This document shows, piece after piece, positions 35,530-43,512 of a stretch of 44,538 bases of DNA. The notes under the pieces were generated by a model. It was not told the origin of the DNA, made no database searches, and saw nothing but the letters and a program-made list of their open reading frames with translations. The stretch is taken from assembly GCA_023257625.1 (NCBI GenBank), contig JALRBW010000011.1:1-44538 (forward strand), written 5' to 3'. Position numbers and translations under genes: made by a program. Position 1 is the stretch's first letter; every line of letters starts with the position of its first letter. Source of the DNA: Flavobacteriaceae bacterium (GTDB lineage: Bacteria > Bacteroidota > Bacteroidia > Flavobacteriales > Flavobacteriaceae).

Positions 35530-36603
35530 GTGCGACCTAGCAAATTTGATACTTCAAACCTAATTACAGCAATATGGATCACACTTACGGCTGTTTTTGT
35601 TTCTACAGTATTTTTCAACTTTGCATTTGATGAAATTATGAATACCATCAAATTGGGATGGCTAATTCTATCAGTTGTTATTATTTTTTTTCTTACTTAT
35701 TTTATTTTAATATTTCGATTTGAACACTTTGTTGTAAAACGTGTTAAAACATTATACCACAACCTCTTTCCTACTACGTTCACTTCTGGAATCTCAACGC
35801 GTTCAACAGATATCGATTTATTGATAGGAAATATTAAAAAATTAAATGCTGATAAAAATTCAGAAATTGAATTCCTCAAAAAACAAGAAAACTACCGTAG
35901 AGAATTTATAGGAAACATTGCCCATGAGCTTAAAACACCACTATTTACCATACAAGGTTATGTGCTCACCCTTTTAGATGGTAATGTAAAGGATAAAAAG
36001 ACAGTTAAAAAATACTTGAAGCAAACGGCTAAAGGAGTAAATAGATTGACTTATGTTATTAAAGATTTAGACTTAATTACAAAATTTGAATCTGGTATTG
36101 CAACTCTAGTTCGTACTTCTTTTGATTTAAGAAAAACCGTTGAAAATGTTTTTGGTCTTTTAGAAATGCAGGCACAAAAAGATAAAATTATATTGCGATT
36201 CGATAAAAAATATACAGAGCCTATACTGGTTTATGCTGACCAAGAAAGAATTCATCAAGTACTTACAAACCTTATCATTAATTCACTGAAATATGGCACT
36301 GAACGTGGGATAACAGAGGTTGGGTTTGTTTATTTAAATGAAGGGAAAGTGTTGGTTAAAATATCTGACAACGGAGAAGGAATTGCTTCTGAGCATTTAC
36401 CTCGCTTATTTGAAAGATTTTATCGAGTTGACAAAACAAGAAACCGAAATCAAGGAGGTTCAGGCTTAGGATTGGCTATTGTAAAGCATATCATAGAGGC
36501 TCACAATGAAAAAATATTTGTTGAAAGTGAGCAAAAAGTTGGGTCTGAATTTTCTTTTACACTTTCCACTGCCACGCAACAAAAGCGCGAAGTAAAAACC
36601 TAA
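35530..36603 (+). CDS. Sensor histidine kinase
   Basis: This is a 357-residue membrane kinase with a GTG start 5 nt after the regulator stop. Two helices lie at about 11-32 and 42-63 with almost no periplasmic loop between, so it probably senses a membrane or cytoplasmic signal. The H-box FIGNIAHELKTPLFTIQGY has phospho-acceptor His132. The N-box HQVLTNLIINSLKYG, G1 KISDNGEGI, F-box LFERFYRVD and G2 GGSGLGLAIVKHI complete the ATPase domain. It pairs with the upstream response regulator. Confidence 0.93.
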   Translation: MRPSKFDTSNLITAIWITLTAVFVSTVFFNFAFDEIMNTIKLGWLILSVVIIFFLTYFILIFRFEHFVVKRVKTLYHNLFPTTFTSGISTRSTDIDLLIGNIKKLNADKNSEIEFLKKQENYRREFIGNIAHELKTPLFTIQGYVLTLLDGNVKDKKTVKKYLKQTAKGVNRLTYVIKDLDLITKFESGIATLVRTSFDLRKTVENVFGLLEMQAQKDKIILRFDKKYTEPILVYADQERIHQVLTNLIINSLKYGTERGITEVGFVYLNEGKVLVKISDNGEGIASEHLPRLFERFYRVDKTRNRNQGGSGLGLAIVKHIIEAHNEKIFVESEQKVGSEFSFTLSTATQQKREVKT

Positions 36604-36633
36604 AAATACTTACTTTTATGCTCAAAAAAAGCA

Positions 36634-37302
36634 TTGGGTAGTAAAAATAAATTAAAGCGCTTCAAAGAAAATCTAACTTTTTCAAATGTTATTCAACCCG
36701 AACGAGCCAGCTTGATAGCAGGAGAGTTTTTATGGAAAGGAAAATGGAATTCTCATTTTTTTAAAAATAACAATCCCATTGTACTAGAGTTGGGCTGTGG
36801 TAAAGGAGAATATTCACTTCATTTAGCAAAACGTAATCCAAATAAAAATTTTATAGGTATTGATATTAAAGGGGCACGTTTTTGGCGCGGCGCCAAAACC
36901 GCTTTAGATACGCAAGTAACAAATGTTGGATTTTTGCGAACCCAAATTGAACTCATTGCCTATTGTTTTGATAAAGATGAAATTGATGAAATCTGGATTA
37001 CTTTCCCAGATCCACAAATCAAATACAAACGCACTAAACACCGTTTAACACATCCTGATTTTTTAGCAGCCTATAAAAAGGTATTGAAGTCCAAAGGCTG
37101 CATTCATTTGAAAACGGACAGCTCTTTTTTATTTGGGTACACTCTGGGTATTGTTTCTCAAGTTGGTGTAATCCAATATGCCAATCACGATATTTATAAT
37201 AATCCACAAGCCCCTGAGGACGCCACTGCAGTTCAAACCTTTTATGAAAAAATGTTTTTAGAAAAAGGGCAACCCATAACCTATCTTCAATTTTCATTGT
37301 AA
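36634..37302 (+). CDS. trmB: tRNA (guanine-N7-)-methyltransferase
   Basis: This is a 222-residue SAM-dependent enzyme making m7G46 in tRNA. LELGCGKGEYSLHLAK near 51-66 is the SAM-binding motif and DEIWITFPDPQIKYKRTKHR near 115-134 the TrmB active-site block (PDPxxKxxHxxxR). The start is a TTG at 36634. The N-terminus (M)GSKNKLKRFKEN is the usual flavobacterial one, and the only nearby ATG (36618) is in frame with an early stop. A near-consensus box TACTTTTA lies at 36611-36618. The stop is directly followed by the ATG of the next gene. Confidence 0.94.
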   Translation: MGSKNKLKRFKENLTFSNVIQPERASLIAGEFLWKGKWNSHFFKNNNPIVLELGCGKGEYSLHLAKRNPNKNFIGIDIKGARFWRGAKTALDTQVTNVGFLRTQIELIAYCFDKDEIDEIWITFPDPQIKYKRTKHRLTHPDFLAAYKKVLKSKGCIHLKTDSSFLFGYTLGIVSQVGVIQYANHDIYNNPQAPEDATAVQTFYEKMFLEKGQPITYLQFSL

Positions 37303-37641
37303 ATGAAGTTAGAAACTTCTTTTTTTGAGCATGTCTATAGAGTAGTGCGTCTAATTCCTGAAGGTAAGGTAACGTCTTACGGGGCAATAGCAAGATATCT
37401 TGGAAGTTCTGGAAGTGCCCGAATGGTAGGTTGGGCCATGAATGCATCACATCAAAAGGGAGATGTGCCTGCTCATAGGGTAGTTAATCGATTGGGCCTA
37501 TTAACAGGGAAACACCATTTTGGTGGACCAAATATTATGCAACAATTACTAAAAAATGAGGGTTTGACAATTAAAGAAAATCAAGTGCAACAATTTAATT
37601 TTCATTTTTGGGATCCCACTAAAGAGCTTCCTCCCATTTAA
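37303..37641 (+). CDS. Alkyltransferase-like protein (ATL) of the MGMT family
   Basis: This is a 112-residue protein corresponding to the DNA-binding C-terminal domain of O6-alkylguanine-DNA alkyltransferase. YRVVRLIPEGKVTSYGAIARYLG and the helix-turn-helix with SARMVGWAMN (arginine finger) are present. The active-site PCHRVV has become PAHRVV, with Ala57 in place of the acceptor Cys. It therefore cannot transfer the alkyl group to itself. Known ATL proteins bind O6-alkylguanine, flip it and recruit nucleotide excision repair. It begins at the base after the trmB stop, so it is co-transcribed. Confidence 0.9.
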   Translation: MKLETSFFEHVYRVVRLIPEGKVTSYGAIARYLGSSGSARMVGWAMNASHQKGDVPAHRVVNRLGLLTGKHHFGGPNIMQQLLKNEGLTIKENQVQQFNFHFWDPTKELPPI

Positions 37642-37652
37642 GTAATTTCCCC

Positions 37653-37683
37653 TTTGTATTTGATTCACAGAGCCCTATATTTG
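37653..37683 (+). promoter_or_regulatory. mrp operon promoter (TTTG-N19-TATATTTG)
   Basis: TTTG at 37653-37656 and TATATTTG at 37676-37683 are separated by exactly 19 nt, a full match to the Bacteroidota TTTG-N19-TAnnTTTG consensus. A leader of about 60 nt precedes the ATG at 37750; I see no riboswitch-like fold in it. This is the best promoter in the window. Confidence 0.7.
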
Positions 37684-37749
37684 CTCGCAATTAATGAGTT
37701 AAGTATATCCCCTTAAAAAGAAGTAGTTAAATTATTTCAAAACTGGCAA

Positions 37750-38889
37750 ATGAAAATTACCAAAGAATCGGTATTAGAAACGTTAAGAACATTGAGTTTA
37801 CCTGGTGATGGCCAAAATATGATAGACGCTGGGGCATTAGGTAATATTTTGATTTTTGGAGATCAAGTGGATATCGATATACAGATGTCAAACCCGACAT
37901 TGCAGGCACGAAAAAAAGCTGAGGTAACGATCATAAAAGCTATTCACGAACAAGTTTTTGAGAAGGCGAAAGTAAAGGTGAATATTAAAATAACCCCACC
38001 TACAGATATTAGTGGACCTACTCCAATTAAAGGGAAACCCATTCCAGGAATTGATAATATAATTGCTATTTCTTCAGGAAAAGGGGGGGTTGGAAAATCG
38101 ACCATCACAGCAAATATTGCAATTACCCTCTCTAAAATGGGTTGTAAAGTAGGAGTTTTAGATGCTGATATCTATGGACCTTCAATCCCTACTATGTTTG
38201 ATATGGTAGGGGCTCGACCTTTATCAGTTTCAATTGATGGCAAATCAAAAATGGAACCAATTGAAAATTATGGTGTGAAAGTCTTGTCTATAGGATTTTT
38301 TACCCGACCAGAACAAGCGGTTATTTGGAGAGGACCAATGGCAGCTAAGGCATTGAATCAAATGATTTTTGATGCTGCTTGGGGCGAATTAGATTTCTTA
38401 CTAATCGACCTTCCCCCTGGAACTGGTGATATTCATTTGAGTATAGTACAAGCCTTGCCTTTAAATGGAGCGATTGTTGTAAGTACACCGCAAAATGTAG
38501 CCCTGGCAGATGCTAAAAAAGGAATTGCCTTATTCCAGCAAGAAAATATTAATGTTCCAGTATTGGGAATCGTAGAAAACATGAGTTACTTTTCCCCTGC
38601 TGAACTTCCTGACCATAAATATTACATATTTGGAGAACGTGGCGCAGAATATCTAGCTAAGGATAAAAATATTCCGTTTTTAGGGGCAATACCTTTGATA
38701 CAAAGTGTTCGTGAAGCTTCTGATTATGGTCGTCCTGCAGTACTTCAAGACAAGGGCCCAGTGGTAGAAGAATTTGTAGAGATTACCAAAAAGCTTGTGG
38801 CTCAAGTACTTCACAGGAATAGCTATTTGCCACCAACAAAAGCAGTAGAAATAACTAACTTAGTGGGCTGTGAGGCGATAAAATCTTAA
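37750..38889 (+). CDS. Mrp/ApbC/NBP35-family Fe-S cluster carrier ATPase
   Basis: This is a 379-residue P-loop ATPase that carries [4Fe-4S] clusters to target proteins. An N-terminal DUF59/MIP18-like domain is at about 1-85, followed by the deviant Walker A SSGKGGVGKST at about 108-118. GVLDADIYGPSIP, LIDLPPGTGD and VSTPQNVALADAKKG follow in order. The CxxC that bridges the dimer in most Mrp proteins is absent: the segment reads NMSYFSPAELPDHKYYIFG. This is a variant I recall from Bacteroidota. It is first in a run with an Nfu protein, a ferredoxin reductase and a ferredoxin, consistent with Fe-S assembly. Confidence 0.93.
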   Translation: MKITKESVLETLRTLSLPGDGQNMIDAGALGNILIFGDQVDIDIQMSNPTLQARKKAEVTIIKAIHEQVFEKAKVKVNIKITPPTDISGPTPIKGKPIPGIDNIIAISSGKGGVGKSTITANIAITLSKMGCKVGVLDADIYGPSIPTMFDMVGARPLSVSIDGKSKMEPIENYGVKVLSIGFFTRPEQAVIWRGPMAAKALNQMIFDAAWGELDFLLIDLPPGTGDIHLSIVQALPLNGAIVVSTPQNVALADAKKGIALFQQENINVPVLGIVENMSYFSPAELPDHKYYIFGERGAEYLAKDKNIPFLGAIPLIQSVREASDYGRPAVLQDKGPVVEEFVEITKKLVAQVLHRNSYLPPTKAVEITNLVGCEAIKS

Positions 38890-38891
38890 TT

Positions 38892-39137
38892 ATGAAAACA
38901 GAGGAATTGCAAAAAAAAGTTCTTGAAGCATTAGAAGAAATAAGGCCCTTTCTCAATTCTGATGGAGGGGATATTTCTCTGGTTTCAATTGATGATAAAA
39001 AACATGTTAAGGTACAATTGCATGGCGCGTGTTTGACATGTAGTGTTAATCAAATGACCTTGAAGTCAGGCATTGAACTTACTATCAAAAAATTTGCCCC
39101 CCAGATTGAAACCGTGACCAGTATCGATCCTGAGTAA
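38892..39137 (+). CDS. NifU C-terminal-domain (Nfu-type) Fe-S scaffold
   Basis: This is an 81-residue stand-alone Nfu domain. FLNSDGGDISLVSID near 20-34 and LHGACLTCSVNQMTLKSGIE near 43-62 hold the cluster-binding Cys47-x-x-Cys50. It likely works as a homodimer holding one [4Fe-4S] cluster and passing it on, probably together with the Mrp ATPase 2 nt upstream. Size fits the short single-domain class (full NfuA has an extra degenerate A-type domain). Confidence 0.93.
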   Translation: MKTEELQKKVLEALEEIRPFLNSDGGDISLVSIDDKKHVKVQLHGACLTCSVNQMTLKSGIELTIKKFAPQIETVTSIDPE

Positions 39138-39138
39138 T

Positions 39139-40191
39139 ATGATAAAAACAGACATCCTAATTATTGGGGCAGGTCCCACAGGTTTGTTTACCGTTTTTGA
39201 AGCGGGTTTACTTCAACTAAAATGCCATCTTATTGATTCGCTGCCAATTCCTGGTGGCCAATGTGCTGAAATTTATCCTAAAAAACCTATTTATGACATC
39301 CCTTCTCATCCAGAAATACTCGCTGGGGATTTGGTTGAAAAACTATTGCAACAAATCAAACCTTTCCAACCAGGATATACCCTTGGGGAAGTTGCCATAT
39401 CATTAGAAAAAACTGAAGATAATCAATATATTGTAACAACTGATAAAGGCACTAGACACTGTGCTCCTGTTATTGCCATAGCAGGTGGACTTGGTAGTTT
39501 TGAACCACGAAAACCCCCAATCAAAGATCTTGAGTTTTACGAAAATAAAGGGGTTGAATATATGATTAAAGACCCTGAAAAGTTTAGAAATCAAAATGTT
39601 GTACTTGCGGGTGGAGGAGATTCTGCCTTAGATTGGACCCTGTTTTTAGAAGGTATTGCTTCTTCGGTAACCCTACTTCACAGACGAAATGAGTTTCGTG
39701 GAGCATTAGATTCTGTAGAAAAAGTACAGCAATTAAAAAATCAAGGTAGAATTCAACTTTTAACCCCTGCTGAAGTCATTCAAATTGAAGGCACAGAAAA
39801 AGTAGAGTCTCTTTTGATTAATCATAATGGCGAAGAAATTAAGAAGATTTGTGATGCCTTTATTCCACTGTTTGGTCTAACTCCAAAATTAGGTCCAATT
39901 GCCGACTGGGGTCTTGAGATTGAGAAAAATGCAATTAAAGTGGACAATAGTCTTGATTATCAAACCAATTTACCTGGGGTTTATGCCATTGGCGATGTAA
40001 ATACTTATCCAGGTAAATTAAAATTAATTTTATGTGGTTTTCACGAAGCGACCTTAATGTGCCAAAGTGCTTTTCAGCGAATTTATCCTGAGAAGAAAAA
40101 TGTATTGAAGTACACCACGGTTAGCGGGGTAAAAGGCTTTGATGGGAGTCATAAACAAGCACAAAAGGCTACTATAAAATCCATAGAATAA
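39139..40191 (+). CDS. Thioredoxin-reductase-like ferredoxin-NADP+ reductase
   Basis: This is a 350-residue FAD/NAD(P)H oxidoreductase. IIGAGPTGLFTVFEAG at 6-21 binds FAD, IPGGQCAEIYPKKPIYDIPS near 36-55 is the typical TrxR-like FNR block, and LAGGGDSALDWTLFLEG near 156-172 binds NADPH. GVYAIGDVNTYPGK near 284-297 closes the FAD domain. There is no CxxC redox centre, so it is not thioredoxin reductase. It most likely passes electrons between NADPH and the ferredoxin whose ATG overlaps its stop by one base. The start lies 1 nt after the Nfu stop. Confidence 0.92.
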   Translation: MIKTDILIIGAGPTGLFTVFEAGLLQLKCHLIDSLPIPGGQCAEIYPKKPIYDIPSHPEILAGDLVEKLLQQIKPFQPGYTLGEVAISLEKTEDNQYIVTTDKGTRHCAPVIAIAGGLGSFEPRKPPIKDLEFYENKGVEYMIKDPEKFRNQNVVLAGGGDSALDWTLFLEGIASSVTLLHRRNEFRGALDSVEKVQQLKNQGRIQLLTPAEVIQIEGTEKVESLLINHNGEEIKKICDAFIPLFGLTPKLGPIADWGLEIEKNAIKVDNSLDYQTNLPGVYAIGDVNTYPGKLKLILCGFHEATLMCQSAFQRIYPEKKNVLKYTTVSGVKGFDGSHKQAQKATIKSIE

Positions 40192-40514
40192 TGAGTAATG
40201 ATATTACGATTCATGTAATTGATCGAGATGGGATTACACATACCCTAAGCGCCCCAACAGATATGAATTTAAACCTCATGGAACTGTGTAAAGCTTCAGA
40301 CTTACCGGTTGAAGGTATTTGCGGAGGGATGGCTCTTTGTGCCTCTTGTCAATGCTACATTGAGAGTAGCCATAACTTTCCCCAACAATCAGAAGATGAA
40401 GAAGCAATGCTAGCTGAAGCTTTTTATGTTAAAGAAAATAGCAGGTTAGCGTGCCAAATACATTTGCATTCCAACTTAGAGGGTTTAGTAGTTCGAATAG
40501 CACCTGAAGGATGA
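40191..40514 (+). CDS. Adrenodoxin-type [2Fe-2S] ferredoxin
   Basis: This is a 107-residue ferredoxin. Cys44-x5-Cys50-x2-Cys53 and Cys88 (EGICGGMALCASCQCYIE … LACQI) follow the adrenodoxin/Isc-type pattern. It should be the electron carrier for the adjacent reductase, possibly supplying electrons for Fe-S cluster assembly. Its ATG shares the final A of the reductase stop, and its end overlaps the next gene by 4 nt, so all three are translationally coupled. Confidence 0.94.
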   Translation: MSNDITIHVIDRDGITHTLSAPTDMNLNLMELCKASDLPVEGICGGMALCASCQCYIESSHNFPQQSEDEEAMLAEAFYVKENSRLACQIHLHSNLEGLVVRIAPEG

Positions 40515-41176
40515 AAACAGCTTACCAATGTGCTATTTTCGATTTGGACGGAGTAATTGTTGATACGGCTAAATTTCACTTTTTTGCATGGAAAAAAATT
40601 GCTGCAACATTGGGTTATATTTTAACAGACAAAAACAACGATCAATTAAAAGGAGTGAGTAGAGTTGATTCTTTAAAACGTATTCTTCAATGGAGTAACA
40701 CCCAACTTGACACTGCTAAATTTGAATCTCTTTTAGTTCAAAAAAATAAAGACTACCTTGAATTAATTCAAGGGATACAACCCCAAGATATTTTACCTGG
40801 GATACCTAAAACTTTAACCTTTTTAAAACAAAATAAAATTAAAATTGGTTTGGGATCTGCTAGTAAAAATGCCATTCCTATATTAGAAAAATTAAAAATA
40901 CTGGATATTTTTGATGTGGTAATTGATGGTAATCAAGTAATGCGGAGTAAGCCTGATCCTGAAGTTTTTATAAAAGGAAGTACTGCGATGCAAGTAAATC
41001 CGAAGCTATGTATTGTTTTTGAAGATGCTTCATCAGGTATAGAAGCCGCTAATGCCGCAGGAATGAAAGCAGTTGGAATTGGCTCAAAAGAAGATCTAAT
41101 TGGGGCTTCAATTTGTTTTCCCAGTTTTGATGCAATTTCTGTAAATCAATTGTCAGATTTATTTAATTTATCTTGA
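40511..41176 (+). CDS. pgmB: Beta-phosphoglucomutase (HAD superfamily)
   Basis: This is a 221-residue HAD phosphotransferase converting beta-glucose 1-phosphate to glucose 6-phosphate. IFDLDGVIVDTAKFHFFAWK at 9-28 has the nucleophile Asp11 and acid/base Asp13. LKGVSRVDSLKRIL is the cap substrate loop, GSASKNA is motif II, RSKPDPEVFIKG is motif III and FEDASSGIEAANAAG is motif IV. It overlaps ferredoxin by 4 nt upstream and is followed after 16 nt by a GH65 phosphorylase, whose product is its substrate. Together they form a disaccharide phosphorolysis pathway. Confidence 0.94.
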   Translation: MKTAYQCAIFDLDGVIVDTAKFHFFAWKKIAATLGYILTDKNNDQLKGVSRVDSLKRILQWSNTQLDTAKFESLLVQKNKDYLELIQGIQPQDILPGIPKTLTFLKQNKIKIGLGSASKNAIPILEKLKILDIFDVVIDGNQVMRSKPDPEVFIKGSTAMQVNPKLCIVFEDASSGIEAANAAGMKAVGIGSKEDLIGASICFPSFDAISVNQLSDLFNLS

Positions 41177-41192
41177 CAATAACGCATTTTAA

Positions 41193-43472
41193 ATGAGTAA
41201 AACTCACTCTTATATAAAAATAGATCCATGGAAAATAAGTGAAGAAGGCTTTGATCCTAAGCGTGTAAAATCTTCAGAAAGTATTTTTAGTCTAGGCAAC
41301 GGGGCGATGGGGCAACGCGCAAATTTTGAGGAGCGTTACTCTGGTCCAACCTTTCAAGGAAGCTATGTAGGTGGGGTGTACTACCCTGATAAAACAAAAG
41401 TAGGATGGTGGAAAAACGGCTATCCTGAGTATTTTGCTAAGGTGCTAAATGCACCAAATTGGATTGGAATGGATCTTTTTGTTGATGGTAATCCTTTAGA
41501 TTTATTTAAGAGCAAAAAAGTAAAGCATTTTCGTAGAGAGCTCGATATGCAAACCGGAATTTATTTACGTTCTTTTGAGGTTGAAATGCAATCGGGAAAA
41601 GTGCTTGATATTCAAATCAAAAGATTTTTGTCTTTAACAGAAGCTTCCTTGGGTGTAATTCAATTTAACGTCAAGGTTTTACAAGGAAATTGTTCACTTA
41701 GCATGGAATCTTTTGTTGATGGAGATGTTCGAAATCAAGATTCCAATTGGGATGATCCCTTTTGGAATCATATTGAGACTGAAGCGACAGATAAGTTGAT
41801 CGGCATTCATTCAAAAACCAATAAGTCAAATTTTGAAATTTTTACATATGCATACACTTATTTTGAAGACTCAAAAGGAAAAGCAGTTAAAGACAATACC
41901 TTAATTACTTCTAAAAATCGATTGGCTCATCTACTGGATTGCCAATTAAAAACCGGTGAATCTTGTTCTTTTGTTAAGCTTGGAGGATATATTAATGGTA
42001 GACATCATCCTTCAATAACTTTTAAAGCAAAAGCAATACAACTTATCAATAACTACTCAGATAAGTCCTTTGACACACTGGCTCATCAACAAGCATTAGA
42101 ATGGTCAAAAATTTGGGAAGATGCAGATATTCAAATTGAGGGAGATGTTGCGGCCCAACAGGCAATACGTTATAATATTTATCAATTAAATCAAACGTAT
42201 AATGGTAAAAATGCCGAACTTAATATTGGTCCAAAAGGATTTACAGGGGAAAAGTATGGAGGCAGTACCTATTGGGATACAGAAGCCTATTGTTTGCCTT
42301 TTTATATGGCGACAAAGGGGCCTGAAATAGCGCGTAACTTACTTAAGTATCGATACAATCAACTAGAAAAAGCTATAGAAAATGCAGAAAAATTAGGCTT
42401 TAAAAGGGGGGCAGCATTGTATCCGATGGTTACCATGAATGGAGAAGAATGCCATAATGAATGGGAAATTACATTTGAAGAAATTCATAGAAATGGAGCA
42501 ATAGCCTATGCTATTTATAATTATGAACGTTTTACAGGAGATACCCAATATATACCAGAAATGGGTATTGAAGTACTAGTTGGAATTGCTCGTTTTTGGG
42601 CACAACGGGTAAATTTTTCAAACGCAAAAAAAGCCTATGTAATATTAGGGGTGACAGGACCTAATGAATATGAAAATAATGTAAATAATAATTGGTATAC
42701 GAACTACATCGCCAAGTGGTGTCTAGAGTATACGCTATCACATTGTCTAAAAATACAACATGAGAATCCAACGGTTTGGAAAGCACTAACGGTTAAATTA
42801 AATTTTGTAATTGATGAGCTTAACGAATGGAAGGAAATTGCAAAAGCTATGTATTTGCCAAAACACCCTGAACAAGAACTCTTTTTGCAACAAGATGGAT
42901 TTTTAGACAAAACACTCGATAATGTTAACCAAATTCCAGTAAAACAACGCCCCATAAATCAGCATTGGTCTTGGGATCGTATTTTGCGTTCACCATACAT
43001 TAAACAGGCCGATGTTTTACAAGGTTTTTATTTTTTTGGGGATCATTTTAATCATCAGGCATTAGAAACCCACTTTGATTTTTACGAGCCCTTAACCGTT
43101 CATGAATCCTCACTATCACCTTGTATTCATGCCATTTTAGCAGCACGTTTAAATCGAATGAATCAGGCGTATTCCTTTTATTTACAAACTTCCCGATTGG
43201 ATTTAGACGATTATAATAAAGAAGTGGAAGAAGGATTGCACATTACCAGTATGGCGGGTACATGGTTAAGTGTTATTGAAGGATTTGGTGGTGTACAAAT
43301 AATTGACAATAAACTCTACTTAAACCCTAAACTTCCAAACCATTGGTCTGCTCTTAAATTCAAACTCTTTTTCAGAGGCACATGGATTCAAGTCAAGGTT
43401 TCAAAATCTGGGGTAGAAATAAATAAAAATAACCCAGACGTAAAAGTGATTTGTCAGGGAAAAACATATTAA
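41193..43472 (+). CDS. Glycoside hydrolase family 65 disaccharide phosphorylase (maltose phosphorylase-like)
   Basis: This 759-residue protein has no signal peptide and so should act in the cytoplasm. It has the GH65 order: an N-terminal beta-sandwich (SIFSLGNGAMGQRANFEE), an (alpha/alpha)6 barrel with YGGSTYWDTEAYCLPFY, the catalytic segment GEECHNEWEITFEEIHRNGA at 417-436, and a C-terminal sheet (GVQIIDNKLYLNPKLP). The general acid is a Glu in that segment. Enzymes of this type cleave maltose (or trehalose, kojibiose) with phosphate to glucose and beta-glucose 1-phosphate. The adjacent pgmB supports phosphorolysis rather than hydrolysis. Maltose is the most likely substrate but this is not decided by reading. 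A terminator hairpin follows. Confidence 0.92.
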   Translation: MSKTHSYIKIDPWKISEEGFDPKRVKSSESIFSLGNGAMGQRANFEERYSGPTFQGSYVGGVYYPDKTKVGWWKNGYPEYFAKVLNAPNWIGMDLFVDGNPLDLFKSKKVKHFRRELDMQTGIYLRSFEVEMQSGKVLDIQIKRFLSLTEASLGVIQFNVKVLQGNCSLSMESFVDGDVRNQDSNWDDPFWNHIETEATDKLIGIHSKTNKSNFEIFTYAYTYFEDSKGKAVKDNTLITSKNRLAHLLDCQLKTGESCSFVKLGGYINGRHHPSITFKAKAIQLINNYSDKSFDTLAHQQALEWSKIWEDADIQIEGDVAAQQAIRYNIYQLNQTYNGKNAELNIGPKGFTGEKYGGSTYWDTEAYCLPFYMATKGPEIARNLLKYRYNQLEKAIENAEKLGFKRGAALYPMVTMNGEECHNEWEITFEEIHRNGAIAYAIYNYERFTGDTQYIPEMGIEVLVGIARFWAQRVNFSNAKKAYVILGVTGPNEYENNVNNNWYTNYIAKWCLEYTLSHCLKIQHENPTVWKALTVKLNFVIDELNEWKEIAKAMYLPKHPEQELFLQQDGFLDKTLDNVNQIPVKQRPINQHWSWDRILRSPYIKQADVLQGFYFFGDHFNHQALETHFDFYEPLTVHESSLSPCIHAILAARLNRMNQAYSFYLQTSRLDLDDYNKEVEEGLHITSMAGTWLSVIEGFGGVQIIDNKLYLNPKLPNHWSALKFKLFFRGTWIQVKVSKSGVEINKNNPDVKVICQGKTY

Positions 43473-43484
43473 CTAAATGAAATC

Positions 43485-43512
43485 AAAGGGATAAAAATCC
43501 TTATTCCTTTTT
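43485..43512 (+). terminator. Terminator after the GH65 gene
   Basis: AAAGGGATAA (43485-43494) pairs with TTATTCCTTT (43501-43510), including one G·U, around a 6-nt loop, with T residues following. It lies 12 nt after the phosphorylase stop and overlaps the last codons of the convergent amidohydrolase. Confidence 0.55.

Noticed and set aside
34832-36603. Two-component pair as the T9SS regulators PorX/PorY
   Set aside because: The regulator has an OmpR-type winged-helix domain and no PglZ-like domain, so it is not PorX.
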